Shown: positions 11,343 to 23,296, counted from the stretch's first letter. The stretch is 64,000 nucleotides of DNA from Utricularia gibba (GCA_002189035.1 CM007990.1:992001-1056000); one strand, 5' to 3'. Notes: generated from the sequence alone by a model not told the origin. Program-made: numbers and translations.

Positions 11343-14087
11343 TCACCTCCCTCTTGCACTGGCACTATCGCGTTGGTTTCTGAAGTGGCTGAGGAGCTGC
11401 TGAGCCTGATGGAAGAGATGAAGCTCATGTTATGGTAGATGAGTAAAAAGGGGAGGTGGGGTGTTGGAGATTCACACCTTTTCTTTAGCTCTCGGTGTGC
11501 CGGTTTGCGACAACGCGACAAGCGGCGGAACGGCTCCTTCTTGCAGGATGCACCGGCAGTATTTGGGGTTGTTGATGCACAGCTGCAAAAGTATAGCTGC
11601 TGCATTCTCCTTCCCACGCTGTGATCCTGTCTCCACGATCTCAACAAGTAATGGTATGCCCTCTTCATGAGCGATGGCGGAGCACCCTTCTGCAATGGTG
11701 GACAGGTTTGCTAGAAGGGCGACTGCTTTGTCGGCCATTTCGGATTCAGGGTCTAGCAGATCTACCAGATACTTGATGGCTCCCGCTTGAACAATGCGAG
11801 CTTTGTTCTCGTGGTATACCGATAGGCTGTACAGTGCAGTTGCAGCATCTTTCTTCCCTCGGAGAGTGCCGAATCGTAAGAGATCGATCAGCCCTTTTAT
11901 GGCACCTGATCGGCCTATCTTAATCCTGTAGTCTTCCAGGAGTGAAATACTGAACAGAGCAGCAGCAGCATTCTCCTTGGCTCCAGGATTTCCAGTTTCC
12001 AGGACGTGAATAAGTGGTTCCAGAGCATTGCTCTTTGCGATCTTCACCTTGTTCTTTTCATTGAGTGACAGATTCAGGAGAGCGGTGACAGCATGTTCCT
12101 GTATCAACTCCACATCTGAGTGCAAAAGTGAGATCAATGGCGGAATAGCTCCACATTCCCCGATCATAGCTCGGTTATCCATGTTATACTTTGCAAGAAA
12201 CCGTAGCTCTGCTGATGCAGCAGTTTGTATCTCCTTTGAGTCATTCCCCAAGCCTCTGATCAGCTTTTCGATATGGGAATCCGTGGAGAGGTCATTGCAC
12301 TCGGTGTCAGATGGAAGTGAATGTGATCTCGACGAGTTGATGCCCATTTCAGCCATTGTTTTGGAGTTGATATGCTTCTTCTCGGAGAGGGATGTTGAAA
12401 GAGCAGAAGATTTACATCTAGAGTTGGGAGAGCAAGAAGACTTCAGATCATCAGAGAGATCATGAACGCTCTCCTGTTTGCTTGGAATTCTGGAATCAGT
12501 TTCACACATAGCAATATAATCAATGCTGGAAACAGCACTTGAAACTGACTCACTCCTGCTGTGTGCATACGAGTGATCTCTTGAAGATTGATCTAATTTC
12601 TCATTCTCTTCATTAGAAATCAGATACCCTTCTCCCTTATCCTTCTGAAGCTGCTGCCTGACTTCATATGATGATCTTGATGCAGAACCTCCAATTTGCA
12701 GAGAACACAAGAAATCATTTTCATGATTCAGTTTTCTGGAGCTCTGTTGCATCATCTCCCACCCACATTGTTTTCCAGGGTTCTTGGAGATTATCACATT
12801 GTGCTCTTCACACCAAGTTGCTATCAGATCTTTAACAGTGAAATTGGGAATAAGGTTTCTGTGAGAGAGCATCATTCCAGTTTTGGGGCATCTAACCAGT
12901 CCATTATCCATCCATTTCAAAATGGCATAACGCTCATATGTTTGGCCAGAGGCAACAATGACTGGATCTAGCATCAGCTCCAATGACAATGGACAACGAA
13001 AATATGAAGGAACGGATACTCCACATTGAGTTTTGACAGTGTCCATCTTAAGCATGAAATCACGAATATGTGACATAATATCAGAAGCTAGCAGAACCTG
13101 ATCTAAATCCTCTTTGGTTTGAGAATTCTCAGCTGTTTGTTTCTCCTTCTCAATAGCAATAGATTCCATCAGAATTTCATGGCTGGAAGTCAAGCACAAG
13201 GTCTCAGCAATCTTCATAAGCTGTTCAGTAACTACCAAATTCCTGCCTTTTTGACATCTAAGAACCTCTGTAATGCATTCAGAAAGTTCTCCAATCTTCA
13301 GATTTTGAGTCTCTCGCACATAGAACTGAACAGGATATGGGAACAGATACACATTTCAAGTATATTTCGAAGAAAAAAAGGAAGAGAATGATTCAGTATC
13401 AGCATAAGGATATCTCAGTACCTGGGCATCAGAGAAAGTTGAAGTAGCTTTTGAAGATTCCACTTGTCCACATATGCTACAAGAAAGCTTGACAGAAGAA
13501 ACTTGGATTTTCAAGAGCAAAGGCTTACTCTGAAGTACCTGCGGATATGTAAAGAATGGTATCATGAACCGGAAAAATGACCTTTTGTTGAATCAAGTGT
13601 TCATAAAAATTCAGATCCTGTTACTCACAGTTACTATCTTGCTCGATCTAGGAGACCAATTCTCAAGGAATTCTCTAGCTTCATTGACAGATGCGTCTAA
13701 ATCTTCACATGCTTCACACAAAGCCTCACTCAGAGGCAATCTAAGATCAATGAAATTATCGAATACTGGTATCAAATGCTTCAACAAGAAGGCCACACTT
13801 TTATAATCCTTCTGTGCGGGCATTATGCTTGATAGCCCGAAGGTCGCCAGATGAATGAAGCGAGAGATACTGTTTGTGAGACATCTGAATGACGCCGAGT
13901 CCAATGACCTGCTTGAAATAGAATTCGAATGAATCCCATCAAAAGGAGAAATCACGAAAAATCGCCAAGATTGGCTCAAACCACAGAAAGTTGTCGCATT
14001 CACAACTACATACACCGGCGGTGATCCGCATCATATACAAAAATCAACGTAACTGAACGAAATGGAAGAGAAACCCCACCTCTGCAT
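11343..14087 (-). CDS. U-box/ARM-repeat E3 ubiquitin ligase, PUB4 type
   Basis: Five coding exons: 14080-14087, 13629-13908, 13422-13538, 11478-13325 and 11343-11405; phases agree and give 771 residues. Order: UND-like N-terminal region (LREFLENW-like AREFLENWSP), U-box at about 245-318 (FRCPLSLELMLDPVIVASGQ, then CPKTG and NFTVKDLIATWCE), a Ser-rich linker, and ARM repeats from about 470 to 750 (ECGAIPPLISLL, AVTALLNLSLNEKNK). The C-terminal exon encodes AQQLLSHFRNQRDSASARGR, typical of PUB4/PUB3. The protein should ubiquitinate partners bound by the ARM repeats; Arabidopsis PUB4 works in CLV3 and other meristem signalling. The 8-nt first coding exon (ATG CAG AG) is the least certain part; it is the only nearby ATG with a donor that keeps phase. 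Confidence 0.88.
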
Positions 14088-14963
14088 TTGTCTTCGCTCA
14101 AAGAAGATTCACGAAAGGAGCCAAAAAATATGATCTTGATCACACCCAGAAAGGATGACAGCTTCGAGACAATGCCGCACCAACCTAGAACCCAAAAAAA
14201 AAACGAAATTGATCTTTCAGCTCCTTCTGACGAAATTCTCGCCAGCCCTTTTCACCCAGCTTCGAATTGAGAGCAAAAGGACAGAGGAAAGCTCAATAAA
14301 TCTTTAAAAGAAACCGTGGAAAAATGGCAATAAGGAAGCGGAGCCCGTGGTCCCCTTTGAGACAGCAAGATTTGCCGATGGTGGGGAAGATCCCTCCTTT
14401 AATCAGACAAATTATGGGCTGAGCATCAGTTAACGTAACCATTACCATCATCGACAATCAATACAAATAATTGAAATTTCAACATGAACATGTAGCCTGG
14501 TATTCAAACACCTTTCCCATTTATGTATCCTAAAACGACTTCCACTTCTTCCTTTGTTTCTTTTACAGGAGAGTATTTACTGTTTATCTAGATGAGATGA
14601 ATTCTGGGTCCACTGCAAATTCTCTCATGCATCTATTCTCGCTTTAAATCTTCAACAAAAGCAGTACAAAGCCATTGATCAACAGTGCAGCCCCAGGTAA
14701 TAAGAACTAATAACTACAAGGCCCACTTTTCGAGTTAAGCTGCAAGACTGACAAGTAAAAGCTGATTCAGAATGCACTGCGGTTGAAGAAATTATTGGAT
14801 ATGATGAATCCTGAAGTCATCATCTATTCACGGATGCCAAAATAAGAGCACCCCCGCAAGGATCAGCAAATCTCAGCTCATTGTGACTCACAAACTCATG
14901 AATGGAACATATGTTCTTTATTAATAGGGTACTACAGGAAGAGGGGCTTGCTATTGCCTATGT
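14088..14963. other. Upstream region of the U-box gene and 3' flank of the S26 gene
   Basis: The first 300 bases or so are probably the U-box gene leader and promoter (minus strand). The remainder includes the 3' untranslated region of the S26 gene. No further feature seen. Confidence 0.45.
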
Positions 14964-16439
14964 TCATACTTTGTGATCTTTTGCCATCTCATCTACATTG
15001 AGTTCCACTTCAATAACAGGGGAGTCCAGCAGTCGGCTGCGGTCACTGCAAACATGAATATTTTTTTAATAGACTGTAGATCGTGAGAGGCGATTGGCTT
15101 TTAACATGAAGCAGATACCTATTGTTTACAGGTCCATGATCCAAATTACTCCTCAGACAATAAATGGCCCTTCCAAGTATGTCAGCCATGGTAACTGGAC
15201 CAAAAGTTCGACTGTCATGAGCTTCCTGCAATTCCAAGGAACACGAGAGAGGATTGCAATGGAGGTTAGACATGCTCCAGAAAATAGCATCAATGCTAAG
15301 AAAGGGCATTGGATTGTAACTAGCTGAGAAAGAGTTGGGTCGATACCTCCGGGCTCAGATCTTGGTTGTCAGCTAAAACCCAACACTGGTTATTTTCAAG
15401 CACAAAAGGCTCATCAGCTTTGTTAGTGGACAGCATTTCATCTCCTTCGACTGCAGCTAATCGGCGAACTAGAACATTGCCGTCGTTCAGGGGATCATTC
15501 ATGATAACCACATCTTTGACATCAACTCTCCTGCCTCACACAAAGAAAGTGTCATCTGTTGAGAAAGATGGGATTACTTCAGCATGAACTTAAAGATCTG
15601 CTTAGGCATCTTCAACTGTAATAGCATCAAAGATAATCACTGTTGAATATGAGTACATAAGTTCACAGAAGTTCATAATTAGCTTATCTCATAACCATAC
15701 GTTCGATCTGGAAAAGCAATTTTGCGCACAAGAAGGGTTCCAAACAGATCTCTAGTCATGGGAGCATTGTCTTCTGTTCTGTTACAGTGCAAGAAAGTCA
15801 GCTTTCCGTGAGCTGCACTTCTATACATGACATTGATGACTTCATTGTCTGAACGACCCTTAAGAAAGGCCTAGAACAAGAAATTCTAGTTACATTGCCG
15901 CACCAACATTGTTTCAATCAAGAAACTTGTCAAATGAGCAATAATGCATCAGTTTACTGTCAATATTGTCCACGAGCTTTCTAAAGGCAACTCGTTTTGA
16001 CATCGATAAAAAATTTAAAGGTGATTACAAAATACTCAAAACAAAGGTATGTTCATCTTAATTGAACAAAAAAAGCAAAGGAACTCAAAGAAAAAACAAA
16101 GGCAAGAGTTCCCTGGTGACTAATGCCCGTGCCATAATCATCAGAACAAAAGAGATCGAACAAAATCCTGAATCAATCGAGTAATTCTGCCGTGGTTAAC
16201 GCCCTAGAGAAAGCCCCAGAAGAGATAACACCTAAAGGAGCTATATTCTCCAAAGGTGATTCCAAACAAGGCAAGAAAAAAATACATATAGAAAAAAACA
16301 TATTTCATAAAAATCAAGAAACGATTTTTCAAGCAGGTCACCGAGTGAAGAAGGTGAAGAAGATTACCATCCGTCCAAGGGAGTAAGAGTATTCAAATTT
16401 GCAGGCAAGGTAGCGCACCCACGTTGCGATGGACACCAT
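14964..16439 (-). CDS. S26-type signal-peptidase-like protein lacking catalytic residues
   Basis: Five exons: 16368-16439, 15701-15870, 15347-15530, 15119-15225 and 14964-15045; phases agree, 204 residues. It matches the plant family of Arabidopsis At1g06200/At2g31140 (start MVSIATWVRYLACKFEYS, middle VRRLAAVEGDEM and PFVLENNQCWVLADNQ, then AHDSRTFGPVTMADILGRAI, end LNVDEMAKDHKV). The fold is that of type I signal peptidases and mitochondrial Imp1. The catalytic Ser of the SMxP box is replaced (D58-N-A-P) and the general-base Lys of KR-V is Arg (R103 in VRRLAAVEGD). Proteolysis by the usual Ser/Lys dyad is therefore unlikely; its role is unknown. Location, perhaps mitochondrial membrane, is inferred from IMP relatives. 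A telo-box-like AAACCCTA at 16483-16490 lies just upstream. Confidence 0.87.
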
Positions 16440-16966
16440 TCTCGGAAAGCTCTCTGGAGCAGAATCAAATTCGAAAAATAAAAAACCCTAGAAGATATTA
16501 CACTTCTTGAATTGGTTCACGGCCGCCGCTATTCAGCCGGCTCCGGTAGGGGAAGAGAAGAAAAATCCCCGATGTGAAGTGAAGCTGCAATGCAATTTGT
16601 GACTTTTTTCTATATTTCAAAATGTCCTTCTCCGAATACGTCATAACTAACATACGCTGCTAACATACGTATCGAGATCACTCACTAAAATGCGCCGTTA
16701 GTGACTCTAACCAGTTAGGTTTCTCGGAGTCCATGAATCGTATACCAGGAAGAAGATGAACCCCCCCATGCAATCAAGATCCAATTTTTGTTTTCAAATC
16801 TGCGGTCTTTTGTTAATTATCCTGCGCACACATGTTTGTTTGTTTAACCCAGATGAACTGAACCACAGAATGATCAACAGAAAAAACTGTGGGAACAGCC
16901 ATAGTTATTACACAACTTTATTCATGTGGAAAACTCCAACTCAGGAAGAAAGCAGCAAGCGGAGAT
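16440..16966. other. S26 gene upstream region and 3' flank of the legumin gene
   Basis: About 130 bases next to the S26 start are likely its leader, with a telo-box-like AAACCCTA at 16483-16490. The rest precedes the legumin stop codon and shows no coding signal. Confidence 0.45.
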
Positions 16967-18477
16967 CTAGGACATCATCTGGCTGCGTCCAGGGGCGAAC
17001 AAGAAGCTCTGGCCACCTCTGTTGTTCTTGAGATCCTGAGCTTGGCTTGGTGAAATCTGATAAGATTTCGAAACAACTTGCAAGGGCAGAGCTCGAATCA
17101 CCGATGTGTATCCAGCCAATGGGTTCCTCATCGGCGAACCCGTCGTCTTGAACGCTACCCACTCGAACCCATCACCCCCTGCGCGCGCCATGGAAGTGTA
17201 AAACTGTGGAACCACGAACATGCTTCCTTCTTGAACTCGCTCGTTCATCAGATTTTCACCACTTTGGTCTGTAATCTGGATTTGTGCTTCTCCCCTTGTA
17301 ACGTACACGATTGTGTGACCGAACACAGCCCAGTCAGGGCTCAAAAGGGCGTTCTTGAAAAGGCGGCCTCTTTCTGCGCTGAGATCCATGTACTTGAGAA
17401 TTGGGAGCTTGTGTTTGTCGACAATGTTCAAGCTTCCGGCTTGTTTAGAGTAGACATCGGCTTCTCTTCTGTGCTCCAGGCTTGTGAAGAATTTCATTGA
17501 GCAGAAAGTTTCTTCAAGCCCATTTGACCTTCTTTCGCGCTCTGATTCTCCCCATGATTCGTCTGGTTTGATGAACCTCAGGCGTTCTTTGGCCGTGACG
17601 ATTAAGCCTCTCTGGTTCTCGCTTTGCATCTTCCTTATCAGTTCCTCATCGACGTTGAAGGCCTCCGCCAGCAAATTGGAATCAAATCCTCGGAAAATGT
17701 TCTGGCAACTCCATTCTTCAGATTGCTGGCCTCTGCTGCTTCGTTCTCCGCCGGCGATGTAGAATAACTGAAGAATGATAGTGTAAGTTTTGAGAATGAC
17801 AAAAAAAACATGGTGAAAATGTTTGATTTTTTAGATAACGTACTCGGGGGTTTTCGTCCAGTTGATTTGACACGTGATTGTAGTCGTTAATGGCGACGGC
17901 TACGAGATCCTCATTCCCGTCGTTGTAGATCCAGTGTACGGCGCCGGTGGGGAAAGCGATAATATCTCCGCGGCGGATTCTGTGAACTTTCTGGTGTATA
18001 TCTCCGGCTGTTCCCTTCTGTTGATGCTCCATCCACTTTCTCTGCATCGTCTCCGACTCATAAGTCTCGGCGCAGCCGGGAAGACGACGCTCACGTATCC
18101 CTCACCTGAAAATCAAATCTCTCAGCGGCGGCGCATGGGAATCGAGAATCAAATCAAATCCAATCCAATCACCTACCTCTTTCGATGAAGACAAGACGCG
18201 GGGTTGGCTGATAGTTGGGAAGGGAGAGGCCATTGGGGCGGATGACGCTTCTGACGGCAGACACACCCGCGCACTGGAACTGCTCTTCCCGGCGGTCCCA
18301 TCGCTCGGTTTTGCCACCTTCAGATTCAACCGCACCCGAAGGCTGCAACGGCGAGATTCTCCTTAAACGGCATTGCTGCTCATCAGTCAGCCGGAACTGG
18401 CGCTTCTGCGCGAAGGCGGATGATGCGAGCAAGAGGAGAAGAGGGAGGAGAACCGGAAGAAGCTTGGAGGAAGCCAT
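16967..18477 (-). CDS. 11S globulin (legumin-type seed storage protein), one-base frameshift
   Basis: Three exons: 18177-18477, 17844-18105 and 16967-17767; about 454 residues once one base is restored. A signal peptide (LLPVLLPLLLLLASSAFA) leads into two cupin domains. Conserved features: QQCRL and FQCAG (intrachain disulfide), the asparaginyl cleavage site SNGLEETFC that separates acidic and basic chains, SAERG, YVTRGEAQIQ and FEWVAFKT. The interchain Cys (PGCAETYE) is readable only after adding one base near 18076-18080; exon 2 is 262 nt where phase needs 263. The protein would be made in the ER, cleaved in storage vacuoles and assembled as hexamers. Many legumin genes have a third intron; here the last two exons are fused. 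The promoter has a TATA box and an RY element. A seed role is inferred from the family. Confidence 0.93.
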
Positions 18478-18510
18478 GGCTGTGTGCAGAAGAAGGGTGG
18501 CAGATGGGGG

Positions 18511-18535
18511 GGATTATATCGTGTGTGTTTGCATG
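18511..18535 (-). promoter_or_regulatory. Legumin promoter: TATA box and RY (CATGCA) element
   Basis: On the minus strand, TATAAT lies at 18513-18519, about 40 bp before the start codon, and CATGCA at 18530-18535 lies just upstream of it. CATGCA is the binding site of seed B3 factors (ABI3/FUS3/LEC2) in storage-protein promoters. The very short leader is typical of legumin genes. Confidence 0.55.
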
Positions 18536-19970
18536 GGGAAGGTGGTTCAATGGAGGACACACTTTCGCATGAACAACAACACCTGTCTCCCATCATCTGC
18601 AACTCATCACCGCTCCATGAAAACGAATCCACAGACCACAGAGAAAACAGATAAACGATAACTTCAACCATGGAGAAATGGGAGGATTTGAATTTAGGAT
18701 AAATTTCGCATTTAGTATTTTGTTCAAAAATTAAATTTGGGATATGACCAAATTTTAAAAAATATGAAGTCCAAAATATCAATAAATTTTATATTTTCGA
18801 TTATTTAGGACACATTTTATTAACATAATTTTCTAAATTGATTTTGTTTAATTTTTAAAGAATTTTAAATCAAAAATTCAACTTTTATATTTTTAAAATT
18901 TCATTTTAATGATTCAATAAGAAAGTAATTTAAAAAATTATAATGTTCATTCTTTATTCATTCTAAAAATATATTTATATTATAGTTTTCAATATATTAA
19001 ATTTTATAATATATAACTTAATTTATTAAATTTTATAATATAGTTTTACATTATCATATAAAATAATTTGATAATTTTAAAATTGAATCTATACTAATAT
19101 ATATACAAAATAACTCTTGGAATTAGATAAATAATTTAAACAAATGGAAGTTGTTAGTATTGAAGAAGTATCAATTTATGGGCCGGTTTTATATGTTGGG
19201 CTTCGATGGCCCAAATAAAGAGAAGCTAGTGGTATCGCTGGCGGGTTCTAGCGGCAGCTACTGGTTCATAGCTTTGGAATCGCGCGTTGAGTTTGAAGGA
19301 CCGTCTTCGCAATGACTTCGAGCGAGGTGCGTCTCTTGCGGCTAACGCATCGTTTTTTCTGGTTTTTGTTGTACTAGTGATTGCTTAATCTGTTTCCGAG
19401 GAATAATAGGAGAGGATTCTTCGGTACGAATTCGGAAGATAAGCCTATTAGGAAAATCCTTATTCTGTGTATTCGTGCGGCGATCCGATTTTATGGTCTA
19501 AAGATTTGCTCTTCCATATTTTTATGTTGAGCTTGCTTTGTATGAGTCTTTTTTCCCTTTTTACATTGAGATTTTTTGTGATATTTGTCCATTACTTTGT
19601 TTAGCAGCTGAAAATTTGGAGAACAATCCTCTAATTTGTCACTTGATCATCAGTTTTCTTGGTTTTTATCTCCTATTCCTTGTCGGGGAATGGTTTGAAA
19701 ACATAAAGTGTTGTCTGCGTGGAAAATTGTTGAAGGCAAAGATGAGCGCAAAAATTTTAATTTCCTGCTGGTTTTCCTGTGCAATTTTATGGTTTAGTTC
19801 ATTGGGACGTCCACTAATCACGAGGTGGCCGCAGCTGCAGGTTATAAATTGCAGAGTCCGGGTTTGCTGCCATTGCACATTTGAGAGAGAAGAATCAGTT
19901 TAAAAGTTGGTCTCCACTCATCGCAGCTTTGGGGGTCTGAAATTTTTTTCCCCGCGGCCAAACAAGTAAT
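18536..19970 (+). other. AT-rich spacer, TGD1 promoter and leader intron
   Basis: Bases 18660-19150 are AT-rich without coding signal. Three site II elements (TGGGCC 19179-19184, TGGGCT 19197-19202, GGCCCA 19208-19213) mark the TGD1 promoter. A leader exon probably ends at the GAG/GTGCGT border near 19326; it contains a small upstream ATG. The leader intron probably ends at CATCGCAG near 19925. Confidence 0.45.
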
Positions 19971-21122
19971 ATGCTAGCACCAGTCCCGAGTTGCCCGCTT
20001 TCCCGTGAATCTGGCAGATTCTTTTCGTTGTAAGTATATACGGTTGTAGTAATTGTCTTTGATCATCTTGAGTTGTAGTGTGTTATAAATGGATTTTAAC
20101 CCTAATTGCAGCCCTGGCATTTTGTGCTCTCCATGCTCAACAAAACTTATTCCTCTGCACTCTGGTCATCATGCTCGGAGAGTACACTTCAGCAAAAGGA
20201 TCAAGATTTTGACGCGCTCTAGTTCACGTCTTCAAAGCATCTATTGTGTTGTTAATACAGATGATGGACATGCAGCTGCATCAGTTTCTGAAGAAGAAGC
20301 AAGTGAATTTAATTGGAATCAAGAATCTAATGAGTTCCTCAAGAATTGGGCCCCTCCCAGGTACTTGTGGAGGGGACTGTGTGTTTTTGTTCTCGCAGGC
20401 CAAGTAATCATGAGGGCCATAAAAGCAAAAATTCATTGGAAAAACACTCTACAACAGTTGGAAAGAGTTGGGCCTAAATCAGTTGGTGTCTGCCTCCTAA
20501 CCTCAGCTTTTGTAGGCATGGCTTTCACCATCCAATTCGTCAGGGAGTTCACCAGATTAGGCTTGAACAGATCAGTGGGTGGTGTATTAGCCCTTGCCTT
20601 TTCAAGAGAATTAAGCCCCGTGGTAACATCAGTTGTAGTAGCCGGGCGTATCGGAAGTGCCTTTGCTGCAGAACTAGGGACAATGCAGGTCTCTGAGCAG
20701 ACAGACACTCTGAGAGTTCTTGGTGCAAACCCAGTTGATTACCTCATCACCCGAGAGTGCTAGCTTCTTGCATTGCCCTCCCTTTCTTGACTCTAATGAG
20801 CTTCACAATCGGAATGGCATCAAGCGCTCTGCTGGCAGACAGCGTCTACGGCATCAGCATCAACATAATCTTGGACTCTGCCCAGCGATCTCTAAGGGCC
20901 TGGGATATTATCAGTGCAATGATCAAGTCACAGGTGTTTGGAGCAATAATATCAGTGATCAGCTGCGCTTGGGGTGTCACAACTTTGGGAGGAGCCAAGG
21001 GTGTAGGTGAATCCACCACATCAGCTGTTGTCATCTCTCTGGTAGGAATTTTTATTGCTGATTTCGCCCTCTCTTATTGCTTCTTCCAGGGAGCTGGAGA
21101 TTCCCTCAAGAACTGTATGTGA
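19971..21122 (+). CDS. TGD1: TGD1, chloroplast inner-envelope lipid permease (one-base frameshift)
   Basis: Two exons: 19971-20029 and 20112-21122, giving 356 residues after one base is restored. An N-terminal plastid transit region is followed by the MlaE-type permease domain from about residue 105 (NWAPPRYLWRGL, GVCLLTSAFVGMAFTIQFV, LALAFSRELSPVVTS, AAELGTMQVSEQTDTLRVLG, TTLGGAKGVGESTTSAVV). TGD1 forms an ABC importer with TGD2 and TGD3 that brings ER-derived lipid into the plastid for galactolipid synthesis. After DYLIT the frame breaks: the C-run at 20750-20752 is one base short. Coding length is 1070 nt, one short of 1071, which supports a single loss. The 19971 start is preferred over the ATG at 20089, which lies in the intron: TT+C joins in phase across the splice. 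Confidence 0.92.
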
Positions 21123-21579
21123 ATATTTTACAAGACAACTCATCTTTTGGAATTCACAGTTTGCAGTTCCACAGTTACCCACTCTTCATGGTTTTCTTTT
21201 TCCCGGAAGTCATTCTACATGGTTAAAGCACAGTTGCCGAGACAACAGAAAGGTAAAACCATGTGAAACAGTACAAGACCCTTTATTTAGATCACCAAGG
21301 GCCCTGCATTAGACAGTAATCTCTGCATACAGGTGAGGATCTTCTACAGAAGAGTCCCGCTAATGCTGCTGACAGTTAGGGGCCTGAGTGAAGAGAAACT
21401 TCCCAAGAAAAAATAGCAGCACCTTAGCCACTTACCATTCTAGTGCTTCTACTGTTCTAGTTCTTTAGTGAATTCCTTGAGGATACGGATACAGTTAGCA
21501 TCTACAGAATAGGGAAACAAATTGCAGAAAAACATGAAGCTATTGCAGAATGTAGCTTTCTTGTTCTGGTTTTGGTGGG
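21123..21579. other. TGD1 3' flank
   Basis: Presumed 3' untranslated region of TGD1 and spacer. No coding signal seen. Confidence 0.4.
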
Positions 21580-22175
21580 TTATGTTAGGACACTTGAAAG
21601 TTCAGTGAGTGGACCTGCAATTGATCCCAGAGCTTCTGCTGCTTCATGCCTACCCATAGGATGCTCTTCTGGATCCTTAAGAACCTGGGAAAGTGCGTCT
21701 GTAGCTTTCTTGTCCTGCAGCTGGCCCAAGACATATGCAACCCGGGAAGTTATCAATAAGACATCAGCATCTGCAAATGCTCCAATTACATGAAGCAAGA
21801 AGAGGCCAACCTCTTGTGGTCATAGAAGGGCACTATTTGCACTGAGGGCATCAACAATAGCCGATACGGCTTCCTCCACATCAAGGTTTCAAGGAGCAAA
21901 ACCATGCTCCTTCTGTTGATGCAAAATGCAGCAGAAGTGTCAACCAACAAGAAAGGAGATGATTCAGAAACTGGGCAACTTTTGAGGTCTTTAATTCGAC
22001 TAAGAGCGAGCTCATGTTTCAGCTCATGACGAACAATTGGGTGCAAAGAGAAATCATCTGAAGTCCTTGCTGCAGAAGCTGCACCTGTAGCTCCTTTGGA
22101 GCCACCGCTTTCTCCTCCTTTCTCCATGGGAAGACGCAGATGGAGAAAGGAGGGCTTCTGGTGGCTTGTCACCAC
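21580..22175 (-). pseudogene. Deoxyhypusine hydroxylase (DOHH) pseudogene fragment
   Basis: Pieces of the HEAT-repeat enzyme DOHH are readable on the minus strand, in order but in different frames. They are FSLHPIVRHE (near 22040), ALSRIKDLKSCPVSESSPF with a following VDTSAAF (near 21950), VEEAVSAIVDALSANSALL ending at a stop (about 21830-21885), and [18 protein letters not shown] with [17 protein letters not shown] (21600-21760). One metal-site HE motif reads GRHE; others are missing with the first repeats. The C-terminal end is also missing. DOHH normally completes hypusine on eIF5A. Frame breaks lie outside G/C runs and large parts are absent, so unlike the single-base breaks elsewhere in the window this is a true pseudogene. 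Confidence 0.8.
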
Positions 22176-23113
22176 GATGGAGGATCCGGCCAGCCATGGC
22201 CCTCTGTCTGCGTTCTTCCTGCTGCTCCATTACAACTCATTTGAAACGACGACGTATCGAATAGCCCCACGTTTAAAAAACTACAAAGTATTAGATGATT
22301 TAGTTAAATTCAAATCATTTTAAAATAAATAAAATCATTTATAATTCAATCAACATCTAATTTTTGAACGAACCTTAATATGAAATAGTTAAAACTTAGT
22401 GAATTTTTTAAATAATAAATGGTCAAGTTATTTGTAGTCATTATTTTCTAAAATAAAAATTTTTTTACTATAATTCTTACAATCCATTCATTATTTAATG
22501 ACTATTTAGGATAAGGGATGAATTAGAAGAGTGTCAAAATTGTATGAAAAAAATGATATCTTATATATATTTTTTGACCGAATTTGAAAAAAGAAAATGA
22601 TAATAACCAATTTTCTAAATAATTCTATAATATTATCCTCTAGTTTTATAACAAATATAAAGTATATTAACAAATTAAAATCCACAACATTTTATTATTT
22701 TAGTATTACAACAATGAAACACGAATTATAGCAAAAATTAGATTCACATTTTTATATTCAATTTATTTTTTTTTAAAAAACATAATATCGAATAATAATT
22801 CTTTTTGCCCTGTGCGTGCGTACAAGGAACAAGAAATAAGTCTAGCGTCTGCTCGTACGGCAGCCAGCGCCTGCCGGAGAAGAAGTTTGGTAGGGGTGGC
22901 ACCTCAACCAATTCATCGGACCTGAAACTCAACCACCACCTGCGACACCAACAAATTTTCACCAGCCAAATAACATTCGTTTACAGAAACCCAAGAAGCT
23001 ATTTCCCAGATGACACTTGTATTGTATCAAACTGGTGTATCAACTAAGAAAGCGGAAGAACACCTTGCACACAGCTCAAATAATTCCCAGTTACTAGGAG
23101 TCTGGACTCTACA
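22176..23113. other. AT-rich intergenic DNA
   Basis: Bases 22330-22800 are AT-rich with no coding signal. The part from 22800 to 23113 is more balanced in composition and may be transcribed with the small frame that follows, but I see no protein in it. Confidence 0.4.
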
Positions 23114-23296
23114 TCATGTATCTGTGTTTTCTTGGTCTAATGCATCAACAACAACAACATTGAAATCTGTTTCCGGAGCAGGGTCTAAATTTGACATGAA
23201 TGGGCTGTTCTTATAACCAGCAAGGGGAGAAGCACTCCACAAAGCAAGAACACAGGTAAGGAACATGAAGGCGAACGACTTACATTGAAAATGCAT
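23114..23296 (-). CDS. Possible 60-residue secreted peptide (uncertain)
   Basis: A short frame begins MHFQCKSFAFMFLTCVLALW, which looks like a signal peptide, and ends DALDQENTDT. I recognise no family. A leader acceptor (CTCACAG) lies upstream near 23330. Against it, a good splice donor (GTAAGT) lies inside the frame shortly after the ATG, so the reading may not be used. It may equally be chance. Confidence 0.22.
   Translation of the reverse strand: MHFQCKSFAFMFLTCVLALWSASPLAGYKNSPFMSNLDPAPETDFNVVVVDALDQENTDT

Noticed and set aside
19538-19903. Open frame of 121 codons upstream of TGD1
   Set aside because: It lies in the probable leader intron, has no homology I recognise and no exon borders.
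20089-20111. ATG at 20089 as the TGD1 start
   Set aside because: It lies in the intron before the CAG acceptor; the exon at 19971-20029 joins in phase and makes a better transit peptide.
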